Source: Pseudeuparius sepicola
Lineage: Eukaryota; Arthropoda; Insecta; Coleoptera; Anthribidae
NCBI GenBank assembly: GCA_963920635.1
Contig: OY987299.1
Span: forward strand, 126,171,373 to 126,235,372
Direction: 5' to 3'
DNA length: 64,000 nucleotides
The notes beneath the pieces were generated by a model. The model was given only the letters and a program-made list of their open reading frames with translations. It was not told the origin of the DNA and made no database searches. Positions 42,957 through 53,544 of the stretch are shown here, one piece after another (the first letter of the stretch is position 1; every line of letters starts with the position of its first letter). Both the position numbers and the translations under genes were made by a program.

Positions 42957-45822
42957 CTCATTACAGAATCTACTATTAATAATATATATTTAATGCAACA
43001 TTTAATTTTGAACAAATACTGTCTTTTTATATCTGTTAAGGTTTTATGTATAATAATTACGGCTACGGTTTGATGTATACTAATTTTACTCTTTCGATTA
43101 ATAATTGTTGACAAAGAAAAATTTTAACATCAGCTGAAATTTTTTTCAAAAAAGGTGGTGTAAACTAAGAAATAATATCAATCAAAATTATTTAGGTATG
43201 TTAAACAGACCCATACAACGCTCTAACTCTAATCCGAAAGTACAGGTAATAAAAAACTTGAAATTTTGTCCCCGTCATTTTAATATACCCTGTGTATTAA
43301 AAATGAAGCGTTTGTATACCTATATTGATATTCTAACGAAAAAATGCCTCTAAAGTTGTTATATTAGCATCAGCTTTTAACGATCATGTTTGAACTGTTT
43401 TCTAACACTCAAAGATTTGGCAGATACATTTTAGATTTCGGTATTCTACTTACAGTTTTATAATTTTTATGATTAGTTTGGAGGCATTTGGAGATATTAT
43501 GTGCGAAAAAGGTGCCAATAACGGGTTCTTATAACTTTAACCAACAAAATTAGGTACCTATAGATTTCGTAGACAATATTTTCGTTTTTATTTCTTAATT
43601 AACATAAGAATTATTACAAAGTACAAAATGGATTTGTCTGATTTTGCTTGAGTTGAAGATAAATATTTAATTTTATAATGTAAAAGTGTTTATTTTAATG
43701 AAGGTATTTTTAACAATATATTTTATTTATTTATATGTTTATTTCTTTATTTAATTTTTCATGTAATTATTATATTATTATACCCCACTACATTTTCTCG
43801 TAACACCTGATTTTGGCAAGTTAAAGCCGAAAATACATTATGTATATAATAATATGCAAAATATCACGGATAGAGTAATCTAAATATTATACACTCGCAG
43901 ATTGATTTATCTTGAACAATTCCTATGGAATTTTATTTTGTGTATTTATCTGGTTTTGCTTGATCGGTCTGATTTTAGGGTAGATTTTGAATATGATTTA
44001 AACGTTTTTGCTTGAAACTGGTTCCAACATTGGATTTATCTAATGAAAAGCAATAAGAATCAATCACTAACTCATTTTTGACAAAAATGGATTTGTCTGG
44101 TTTTGTCTGATCGCTCCTCAATTATTGTCTCTTTATTTCACGATAAAATCCCGAGAGCGAAGTAGAGGGTAATGTTTAGCTGTATAATTTAGGACAAAGA
44201 AATTTTGGAAAGCCGGTTTTTGTATATCGAGCAGTCCGCTGTTGCTAAGCAACAAAGTGGTAAACTCCCTTGGGATATTCCCGCTGTGGTATTTCCCATG
44301 GGCATTTATCTCTAGCCATACGACTGGTTGTTTTATTTAAAGAAAGGAGATGTAATAGCTTATTGGATACAATGGGCTAGTCTGGTGATATAGAAAGCTG
44401 CATGCAGGCGGATAATAGGAGTTTAGCCCCTGACATATTTCATTTTTGCCAGTTCCTCCTAGTTTTTAAATAAAAAATAATCCAAAATTTTAAGGTATTG
44501 CTCCTTTTGCTGTAGCTAAGTTCACACAATCTTCCTTGTTATTATTTGTGAATTGTCGATTTTTTACAAATCTAACCTAACTACTTATCCTTGGTATAAG
44601 TATTTCAAACTTCAAACATTTCAAACTGAAATAATTTTAATTTTGAGTTTTGAGCTTTTAGTTTTAATGTTATAACCAGTTTCTATTATTATCTATATCT
44701 ATTAAAACAAAAAATGACCTAATTTATCTGCTTACCAAAATAATAAACCTAGGAGGAAATATATACAAATGTCTATTATAGGTATAAAACTAGCATCCCA
44801 AATTTCAAAAGAGGAAAAGAAGCATTTTAAAAAACAAGAATTTGTCGAGGAAGAACATATAATGACGAGGAAAAATACATAAATAGAGAGATCAAATATC
44901 AATGATACATAGTATCATGGCAAATGTCTATATTTACATAACTTGTAAGCAAGAATATTTACTAGCTAATCTAATATTAAAAATATGCCAATAAACCTCT
45001 CTTGTACTTGCACTGTTCTATTTTCTGGTGAAAATAGATCAAATTGTTTATATAATATCAGTGCAACAGTCACCATAATGGGAGGATTGTTGGAATAAGC
45101 TTTTTCAAAACTCCACTCCATACTTTCTGCAGCTTATTATTAAACTTCAAAAGGCCACTTTCACAAGCACTAAAATGAAAATATGGTTTCAAATGAACAA
45201 AATATGTATACGGAAATACTGTGGGATTTAAGTGCTTACATTATTTATTTATGAAAGGTATTAATGGGTACCTAGGTACCTACCCTCGCCAGGCCTTGGT
45301 ATATGTAACAACAGGGACACTTGAAGCAAGCAGTTATTCTTAGAATCCAGTCTCATCCAGCAGATAGCAGGTAATCATACTTTAAGCTGTCATGCTGTCA
45401 TACTGTCAGCCCACAAATCACTAACCAATTAGGTACCCTGAAGTTGCCGTACGCGGTTTTGAGGCAGACCCATGGATATATTATGATGTCGGTAAAGAAG
45501 ATTACTACTACCTTAAATATCTTAAGGTATTTTCAAATTTCTAAGATTGTGGATATTTATCTTGGACAAGGGGCTTTTTGGGAACTATATAGATGACTGT
45601 AGTTCACTGTTGCAATCATCAAATTAATTTTTAAAATTTAATCGTACTAGCCCATTGTAATTTTTTCTCGAAGGTTAAAATCCTGCTACAAAAAATTAAT
45701 AACGGTGTATTAAATGTCGCCGAACATTAGCTGTATGATTCAAGTATAAACATACTTATGTGGTTTTACTCGTCTCACTGTCACAGCCGTCCAATTTCAG
45801 AAAAAGATGTTGCAACGTTCTA
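42957..45822. other. No gene; long AT-rich region
   Basis: Nearly 2.9 kb without recognisable coding sequence, inverted ends or relation to other repeats in the window. A moderately GC-rich stretch at 44150-44450 has no motif that I recognise. Confidence 0.35.
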
Positions 45823-46005
45823 TACAGTGTGGATAGAAATTGTGGAATATTGCTTATATTTCTTAAAATATTCCTCGTATCAAAAACATGTTTTAATAAA
45901 AGTGTTAGGGGAAATTATTTCCCGTTTAGTGATATCAAGCAATCTTTCGTAGCACAAAAAATGTGGTTGCCATGGTAACCGATTTAACTTTTTTAAATGG
46001 CACCA

Positions 46006-46541
46006 TATACTTTTTTTGGTGAAAATTGATACATTGGAACTTTCTGAATACGATACAATACAATTATAATGGGGTCGCATAAGAAAAAAAATACAAAAAA
46101 ATTAAGTTTTCTATTATGCTATGGACAATGTTTATCAAAATAATTATTAACATCAAGTTAGCCACGCCAAAATCAGAACAATGCGAAACTGTCACTAGTT
46201 GTGTAACTGTGTACATTGTTACACTAAACGTACTTTTTTACTCAATTTTCTGTGTACTTAGTATGTGTACTTAAGTACACAGAAAATTTAGTAAAAAAGT
46301 ACGTTTACTGTAACAATGCACACAATTATAAGCAACTGACAGCTAGTGACAGTTTTCCATTGTTCTGATTTTGGCATGGCTAACTTGATGTTAATAATTA
46401 TTATTTTGATAAACATTGTCCATAGCATAATAGAAAACTTAATTTTTTTGTATTTTTTTCTTATGCGACCCCATTAAAATTATATTGTATCGTATTCGTA
46501 TTATATCGTATTCAATGTATCAATTTTCACCAAAAAACGTA
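46006..46541. mobile_element. Inner foldback 1 in the nest
   Basis: Near-perfect palindrome centred at about 46268 (GTGTACTTAAGTACACAG); arms share TTTTTTGGTGAAAATTGATAC, GCGACCCCATT and GTCACTAG. Few differences between arms. Confidence 0.8.
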
Positions 46542-48383
46542 TACAGGATGATTTTTTTTAGGTCTACCACCGCCATTTTCTCGCTTATTTTGCGCCCTAC
46601 AAAAAAAGCGTAAGAAACAAAAATGTTGCCATTTTGGACAGCTAACGAGGCCAACGATAAAGACAGGCCACGGCGCTAACGCATAATCGCGTAGTCACGT
46701 GACCAACTTAGTCGTATATAATGAAAGGCATTTTTGGAGATAAGTAGAAAAAAACAAATTTCGTAACAATTTGGCAAGTTTTCTTTCATCTATTACATTA
46801 TTGGTTTTGTGCATTCAAGCTTTCTCTAATTGTTTTTTCAAAAACCTGCCTCAGCTGTTTTAGGCTGAGAGTTAAACGGCACTGCACTCACAAAATTTTG
46901 GCACATTCTCAAAAATTGTTCCTTTAGCTTAGGTGATATTCTCTATAGGTATTTTCCTCCCACAACACATTTGTCTTCCTGGCTTTTGTAATATGTATAA
47001 ACAGACCCAATATGTGGTATTTAGGTTATTTTTTACGAGAAATAAAAATGAAAACTAACCTCAGTACTGTAAATATTGACGAGGTCTCAGTTGATCGGCA
47101 GCGTGAAAGACCATATTATTATCAAGGCGAAGGTCGACAACGAAAATCCTCGAGTAAGTTACAACACTGATTTATTTCGCACAAGGTGAATGGTGAATAC
47201 AATAAATACACAACCCGAACGTGGTCACCAGCCACCCGGACCGTCTGAACTCGCGAATCTCCCGTAATCAGTTCGCCCCTCTGTGTCTCAGGCTCCACTG
47301 TCCAATACTGTCCCATGTCCATAATAGTCCATTCCGGGTTCCCTATTCTGTGGTTCGGGGGAGAATTCCCCTTAACAGCGCTAACGCGTCGCGTCGGTGC
47401 GAGCGGCACCAATACCACAGAATAGGGGAATCCAATACTCTTGGACGGCACGACTCCCACCCAGACAACCAGAGGCCAATAATAACACCTGGGCGGTTCC
47501 CCTCCGCCAGGACACACGCGCACTAGACACAAACTTGTTTCTAAAATATAAACTAATACGTTTAAAAACACTTTAAACATTGAAAACTTCTCAAAACCCA
47601 AGCTGCCGCTTTCAGTTATGTGACAAATGACATGTAACGTCTGACTAAGATGGTCACGTGATTTTTGTGCGCCAGGGCCTGTCTTTATAGTAGGCCTTGG
47701 ACAGCTAAGTGGTGACGCAAAAGAAATCGGCATCCATGGCCAACTTGTCGCGCAATATTAAAAAACCTTAAATTGAGCAAAACTATTAATAGACGTGGAA
47801 TGTTTATTTTAAGAGACAGAGGAAAACTTTTATATTGAAAATTGATGGCACTGAGAAGCTTTATCCATCCACGTAGTCAGATAGTTTCAGCAAATTACAC
47901 AGGGTCTTCTGGCTCTCTTGAGGCTATGAAACTTTTTTTGTTTATTTCTTATTAACAAAATATGGCAGTTTTGGTCAGCGAGGTGACTTTAAAAAAGGAA
48001 TGGGCGTCCATACCCAACTTTTCGAGGTGTTCTAAAAAAACTTTAAATCGACAAAAATTTTCAAGGTCTCAAAAGAGCCGAAGACCCTGTGTAATTTGCT
48101 GAAACTATCTGACTACATGGATGAATAAAGCTTCTCAGTGCCATCAATTTTCAATATAAAAGTTTCCTCTGTCTCTTAAAATAAACATTCCACGGCTATT
48201 AATAGTTTTGCTCAATTTGAGTTTTTTTTTTATATTGCGCGACAAGTTGGCCATGGATGCCGATTTATTTTGCAGCACCACTTAGCTGTCCAAAATTGCA
48301 ACATTTTTGTTTCTTACGCTTTTTTGTAGGGCGCAAAATAAGCGAGAAAATCGCGGTGGTAGACCTAAAAAAATCATCCTGTA
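46542..48383. mobile_element. Inner foldback 2, TACAGGATGATTT family, full copy
   Basis: Ends TACAGGATGATTTTTTTTAG and complement, TA on both sides. Same arms as 35787-36611 (TTTTCTCGCTTATTTT, ATCGGCATCCA, ACAGGGTCTTC). A complete copy of the 10-bp-TSD element sits in its left arm. Confidence 0.85.
46646..47698 (-). mobile_element. 10-bp-TSD element (GGCC-ended family), copy 3, inverted
   Basis: Reverse orientation of 18558-19725. GGACAGCTAA flanks both ends exactly (46636-46645, 47699-47708). That site reads continuously as GGACAGCTAAG in the empty copy at 35880, which proves the duplication. A 203-codon frame on the minus strand (47122-47733) crosses the end of the element and is not kept in the other copies. 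Confidence 0.9.
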
Positions 48384-48559
48384 TATGGTGCCATTCAAAA
48401 AATTCGAGTCGGTTACCATGGCAACCACATTTTTTGTGCTACGAAAGATTGCTTGATATCACTAAACGGGAAATAATTTCCCCTAACACTTTTATTAAAA
48501 CAAGTTTTTCATATGAGGAATATTTTAAGAAATATAAGCAATATTCCACAATTTCTATC

Positions 48560-49181
48560 TCCTTTTTCTTTCTCCTGGTAGTAAGGAAGATGACCAATTG
48601 AAAAGAAATATTTTTGAAATGATACACATTAAAAAACAACAGAATTGTGTAAATTTTAGAACAGATACAGAATGTTTCTCACACATATATAATAATCTTA
48701 TTACTTAGAATAATTGTATAATTTTTCTCCTTTTCTAATTGTTTATATAAAAACAAAAAAAAATTCTTGTATCTCACCAACACCAATTGTTTAATTTTAC
48801 TATTGCCACCTTGTACTTCCGAATTTCTACTACTATATGAAAACCTGTAGCTTATCTATTTTTTTATATCGATAAAATATTTAAACGCGCGGCATACCAA
48901 AACACATTTCGGGCCACTTGCTAACATGTAGCCTACGAAAAAACACCACTAGAGTTCCTTCATCCACCATGTTTCCATTGAATAACTTTGAATTTAACTT
49001 TAATGAGTTATGTATACTTATGTTCTTGAAGTTTTTTAAAATTTTACTAGACAGAAATATTTTTTCGACCACAATTTTCTATAAATTGATGCTCACAAAG
49101 AAATGTAAGTAAGTTATTTTAATTCTATTTTAATGTATTTGTCTTCATTTTTATTTAACTGATAATCAAAAGGAAATAAAT
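48560..49181 (+). mobile_element. Penelope-like element 3' fragment with 12-bp TSD
   Basis: A 622-bp insertion in the right arm of the TACAGTGTGG element. ACAATTTCTATC flanks it exactly (48548-48559, 49182-49193). It holds a C-terminal coding piece, then about 470 bp of 3' sequence ending in GGAAATAAAT. It is a 5'-truncated retroelement copy. Confidence 0.75.
48577..48708 (+). pseudogene. Penelope-like protein C-terminus
   Basis: An open frame ends at 48708 and reads GSKEDDQLKRNIFEMIHIKK followed by a RTDTECFSHIY segment. EMIHIK with a following RTDT..L..IY pattern is the usual C-terminus after the GIY-YIG domain of Penelope-like proteins. Only 43 residues remain. The family is different from the copies at 20-22 and 30 kb, which lack this word. 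Confidence 0.65.
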
Positions 49182-49202
49182 ACAATTTCTATCCACACTG
49201 TA

Positions 49203-49805
49203 TAAAAAAATCTCTAACCAAATGGCCAAACTCCCCGGCGGAAACGTTCGTCCACCTGCCACGCGACGGTCCTCCGTTTCCCCACGCCCCCCCTCTCCCC
49301 CTTCATCTCCCAGACAACGGTAATTGGGCCCATGGTCCGATACACTCCGCCGGCTGCGGGAGGGGGGGGGGACAAATCCAATTGCGATCGACCGGGAGAC
49401 GAGCGGATTTAAATCGTGTTTGTCTCCCGTTTCTCCGGCTATTATGTCTATGGAGGAAATACGATGAAGAGGAGACTACTAGCTGTAGCGCAATTCGTTT
49501 TATGGGATTTCCGCAGAAGTCTTGTTCCAGACTTGTGCAGGTCATACAAAGTTACCCGGATATCTGGTATACATCCATATTTATCTTTTAAAATTTTAAA
49601 AGGTTTCATTTTATTACTTTCTACTACTAGAAAGTTATATGAATCTTTTTAAAGCTCTCTTCCCCATCTTTTACAAAAATCTCATCTCCCAATATCCAGT
49701 GTCCACCAAGATTTTACTTTTTACTTTAACTCTTCTTTCTAGACGTACATCACACTTCATTCTCAACCACGATACTATATCCTATGTGATCATTACCCAT
49801 TTTTA
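49203..49805. other. GC-rich island, then AT-rich spacer
   Basis: 49220-49450 is strongly GC-rich with poly-C and poly-G runs. A CAGCCGGCGGA word on the minus strand (49350) recalls the block at 4.9 kb, but the match is short. No gene is supported. Confidence 0.35.
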
Positions 49806-49813
49806 AGCATTAA

Positions 49814-49979
49814 ATCGTTGACTGGCGTATTTATAAAGACTTCTTACAGAAAAGAGATGGCTCTGATGGCTAATAATGTATTCTGCATTGTATTTTATCT
49901 CCGGAAAGCGCATGGTGAGCCAAAAATGTGTCAGACATGACAGCCGTGAGCAGTCTTTAAATAATATATCAGTCAACGA
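49814..49979. mobile_element. Small TIR element with TTAA flanks
   Basis: ATCGTTGACTGGCG at the left and CAGTCAACGA at the right, with further pairing TTTATAAAGACT / AGTCTTTAAA. TTAA precedes (49810-49813) and follows (49980-49983). TTAA targets are used by piggyBac and Kolobok elements. 166 bp, non-autonomous. Confidence 0.65.
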
Positions 49980-49990
49980 TTAAATGACAA

Positions 49991-50030
49991 GTTTAGCATT
50001 ATAGGTATCAATATACCTATAATGCTAAAC
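49991..50030. repeat. Perfect 18-bp hairpin with 4-nt loop
   Basis: GTTTAGCATTATAGGTAT, loop CAAT, then the exact complement. Located 8 bp from the TTAA element. Confidence 0.9.
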
Positions 50031-50499
50031 TTCGCTTTTAATTTTTATTCAAAATTAGGATTTGAAAATACATTTTACATTTATAAGGATCTTTCTCATC
50101 TTCGGTTATACTGACGTATTTGACCAAATGTATATTTAATCATTTTCCATTGCTTTTGGGTCCTAGTTTGGAGTATTGTGAGAGTGAGAAATATTATTAT
50201 TTTTATGATTTTCCTTCGTTGTTCTTGAGCAGGGGACTCTACAGAAGATGGGAAGGATAAATGTTAACAGTTTCTCTGTAGTCTTATACTTATAATATTC
50301 TTCTGAAAAACGTTTTGAGCAACTTTTTTCTGCCTGGATGGTGAATTTGTCGTGCATATAGATATGACTTTCGGAACCACTGTTCAGAAAGGTTTTTTTC
50401 AGGAATCAAAAATACCAAAGGCATCGTCGTGTATCACGCATAAATTTGTACTTTTTCTGTAATTTACAATTTAATAACCTATAACTGTAACACACCATA
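50031..50499. other. No feature recognised
   Basis: AT-rich spacer. Confidence 0.3.
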
Positions 50500-50883
50500 T
50501 AGACCGTCAGGTAGTGACAGATTTAGGTGCCCCATTTTCGCATACAAGCCTCGAAGACAATTGAAGAATACATCGATGTTGAGTAGAATGAAGGGAAATT
50601 TAGGAGTGGCCCTTGGGGATAACTTATGGAAAATTCGATTTTTCATAACAGACATAAAAGTTGGCTGTTGCCCATATTTTCACGCAAGCCGTGTTCATTA
50701 AATGATTAATTGATAGAACCTGGCTTCGGAAAACCAAAGGCTTGAGTGTTGCAGGTAGTTAAAGGGTTGAGATAAGGGCGTAATCTTTTAAGGATAAATC
50801 GAGATTAGGACCGATTTTTTTACACAAGCCCATCTAGCCCGAAAAACATAAAAAATATTATACATAATAATTAACATGTATAT

Positions 50884-51697
50884 TATAGTGCGCGGCAAAT
50901 GTATGGACCGGGCCTTCTAAAATCTAAAGTGGGCTGTCAAAAAAATTGACACTTGGCAGACGTATATCCCACTCATTTCCGCATATTTTGAAGTCATTTT
51001 CAAATATCAACCCCCTTTATTACAGAGTATTCAGGGTGGAGGTCTTTTTTTTAAATGGCAACAGGGGTAGAAAATGCTAATTTCTGAAAGTACATTCTTT
51101 TCTGCATCCAACGGTGTATTACAAAAAAGGGGTCCCATAAAAAAAATCGGAGTAAAAAATAAGACCACAACTCAAATTTGAATTTTTATTCTTATCAAAA
51201 CGAAGTAAAAAACGCCCGCTATCGCACTTATTAAAGGTTCAAATTGTTGACCATCAGCTGCGACACAATGACCTAACCTATCCACAAAAGACCGTAACGA
51301 ATTTATCAAAAAAGGTTGTTTGTTTGTATTTATATATCTTGTATTTCTTCGGAAATGCGTTTTTTAAAATCTTCTAGGTCGTTTGGTTTACTTTTATAAA
51401 CTTTGGCCTTGAGATATTTTTTTACACCGATTTTTTCTTATGGGACCCCTATGTTGTAATACACAGTGGGACGCAGAAAAGAATGTACTTCCAGAAATCC
51501 GCATTTTATACCCCTACTGTTGCCATTTAGAAAAAAGACCTCTACCCTGTATATTCTGTAATAAAGGGGGTTGATATTTGAAAATTACTTCAGAATATGC
51601 TGAAATAATTCGGATATATGTCTGCCAAATTCAATTTTTTTTAACAGCCTACTTTACATTTTAGAAGGCCCGGTCCATATATTTGCCGCGCACTGTA
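50884..51697. mobile_element. Mariner-type foldback nested in the 50.5 kb element
   Basis: Ends TATAGTGCGCGGCAAATGTA and, inverted, TACAGTGCGCGGCAAATATA; arms of about 270 bp share GGACCGGGCCTTCTAAAAT and AAAGGGGGTTGATATTTG. The loop retains a transposase C-terminus. Confidence 0.8.
51225..51410 (-). pseudogene. Mariner-superfamily transposase C-terminal relic
   Basis: The minus strand reads KVYKSKPNDLEDFKKRISEE, a stop, and after a frameshift SLRSFVDRLGHCVAADGQQF. This matches the C-terminus of Tc1/mariner-superfamily transposases (KPxxLxxLKxRIxxE ... F..R...C..A.G..FE). It lies in the loop of a foldback with mariner-type ends, so the foldback probably arose from that transposon by capture of its ends in inverted copies. 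Confidence 0.7.
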
Positions 51698-51851
51698 TAT
51701 TATGTAGGAAAATCGAATTTTCCATATGTTATCCTCAGGGGCCACTCGTAAATTTTCCTTCATTCTACTCAACATCGATGTACTTTCCTACCCTCTTCGA
51801 GGCTTGTATGCGAAAATGGGACACCTAAATCTGTCACTATCTGACGGTCTA

Positions 51852-52289
51852 ATATTAAAAATTATGCCTGTTTTAATCACGAAACCCGCAATAACCGTTT
51901 TTCGGTGAGATTGCAACTAATTTTCGGAAGAATCTTTAGTAGAATCCCTAGTCAAAATATGCTTATTAGTTCAGTAATATAACGATTTATATCGGACAAA
52001 AATCATAAAATTTTCGAAATTGGTAGAAATGTTAGGGATGATATAGGAATTCCTAAATCAAAAATTCGCCACCCTTAAATAGTGTGTTTTCTCATCTAGG
52101 ACGTCGTTTCCAATCCTATTTTCAAGTATTCCTAGATTATGTCGGAAACGGTGCACTTTTTGTGGTATTTTTTGAGACTTAATCGACTTTACATCCGGAT
52201 TAGATTAGAGAACAAAGTTCTACAGTATTCAAGGGTACATAAAAAACAGTGCAAAATGAAAGAAATTCGAGAGCAGAATATAGTGGATT
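51852..52289. other. No feature recognised
   Basis: Spacer without coding character. Confidence 0.3.
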
Positions 52290-52373
52290 TCACGAACGAT
52301 AATCCCTGTGTCACAATGGTCGACAATGGAATTTACATTGTCGACAATGTGACGCAGGGATCATTGTTCGTGA
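52290..52373. repeat. 84-nt hairpin, near-perfect
   Basis: TCACGAACGATAATCCCTG pairs with CAGGGATCATTGTTCGTGA and GTCGACAATG pairs around a short AATTTA loop. About 35 of 38 positions pair. Could be a tiny foldback MITE or a microRNA-like precursor; no target duplication is clear. Confidence 0.75.
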
Positions 52374-52535
52374 TATCTATTATAAATAAAACATACTTTT
52401 TGGTCATACAGTGTGGTAGGTAATATTTGGGTACCTATTTACATGATGGAAAGAAGGGGTAAATACCTCCTAGGTACTTCAGCGAAGATATTTGAGTTAT
52501 ATTATTATTTTCTTAAAAACAGAATTTGTTGTTTA

Positions 52536-52884
52536 TGAAAAACCTTTTTAAAAAGATGCTTTTATTTAAGCCATGTACTAAAACGAATAAAATAAGTTTA
52601 GGTTTTCGTTAAGATAATTCAATTCCAAATTGCGACAAGTTTTTGCAAATTGAAAAGCTTGTCGCGCGAAATGTTGATGAAAGTAGGTACCAATTAATTT
52701 TATTGAACAGTGATTGGTTGATAAGTAAGTACCTATTTTTCTTTACAATTCGCTCGACAAGCTTTTCAATTTGCAAAAACTTGTCGCAATTTGGAATTGA
52801 ATTATCTTAACGAAAACCTAAACTTATTTTATTCATTTTAGTACATGGCTTAAATAAAAGCTTGTTTTTAAAAAGGTTTTTTTT
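52536..52884. mobile_element. Small foldback element, about 140-bp arms
   Basis: AAAACCTTTTTAAAAA at the left pairs with the right end; arms share GCCATGTACTAAAA, TTTAGGTTTTCGTTAAGAT and CGACAAGTTTTTGCAAATTG and differ at only a few sites. Loop of about 70 bp. Confidence 0.85.
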
Positions 52885-52929
52885 ATTTCCAATTTTATTT
52901 TCTGCTTTTTAGTACCTATTTGATTCCCA

Positions 52930-53390
52930 TGTCAGGAGGGTGGTAAAGAAATTTAGTCCGCCATCTTAGGGCGGCCGCCATCTTGGATTTCGTATGAAGT
53001 CATTCACCCTATTTTTTGCTACCCGTCGAGCTCTTTCATTTGATACTCATGTTGGGTCTCAAATAGGTGATCCGCCATCTTGGAGCGGCGGCCATATTGA
53101 ATTTAGTGTGATGTCACTAACTTTTTCGTTTTCTACTCTTCAAGCCCTTTCATTGGACACCCATATTAAGGGGGTTGACAAAAAATACATTATCCGCCAT
53201 CTTGGAGCGGCGGCCATTTTGAAAGTATTACAATATAGAGTATTGCATACTATTGTATTGGAAGTAAAGGTGTATGCAAAATTTCAGCTCAATCGGATGT
53301 CAAGAAGTGGTTCTAATTCAGCTTGCAAGATTCGACCCACACGCACATATACATACATAGTAACGGGTGAAGTTAAATAAAAGCTTATAA
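52930..53390 (+). repeat. RTE-like retroelement tail with tandem CCGCCATCTTGG units
   Basis: Three diverged tandem units of about 112-121 bp begin near 52957, 53069 and 53190 with CCGCCATCTT and a complementary GGCGGCCAT just downstream. After them come AAATTTCAGCTCAATCGGAT, GCAAGATTCGACCCACACG and GGGTGAAGTTAAATAAAAGC, the usual 3' tail of RTE-type retrotransposons or their SINE partners in insects. There is no ORF. The identification rests on recall of this tail type. Confidence 0.6.
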
Positions 53391-53544
53391 AAAATACGTA
53401 GGTAAGTACCCACCTCGGTACCCATATATTTATTTTAATTGACCACGAATGTTCCTTTTTCTTTTCAAATATAAATTCATAACGTAGCCCCCCCCCCCTG
53501 TGGAATAAACCACGAGCCGCCACTGACCTATATAGCTCGAGCTA
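53391..53544. other. Short spacer
   Basis: AT-rich, with a C run at 53489-53497. No feature recognised. Confidence 0.3.

Larger units (their letters stand above)
45823..49202. mobile_element. TACAGTGTGG foldback element, outer shell of a nest
   Basis: Left end TACAGTGTGGATAGAAATTG at 45823 and right end CCACACTGTA at 49202, with TA on both sides (45821-45822, 49203-49204). The arms are 45823-46005 and 48384-48559 plus 49182-49202. Between the arms lie two other foldbacks; the right arm is split by a Penelope insertion. A solo arm of the family is at 29845. Confidence 0.85.
50500..51851. mobile_element. Foldback element, TAGACCGTCAGG ends, with nested element
   Basis: Ends TAGACCGTCAGGTAGTGACA and complement, related to the TAGACCGGG family over the first 25 bp only. 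Outer arms share GGTGCCCCATTTTCGCATAC and ACATCGATGT. A TATAGTGCGCGG element is nested at 50884-51697. Flanked by ATA on both sides. Confidence 0.8.

Noticed and set aside
47122..47733. A 203-codon open frame on the minus strand in the 10-bp-TSD element
   Set aside because: It crosses the element end into the surrounding foldback, and the other two copies of the element break the frame in several places.
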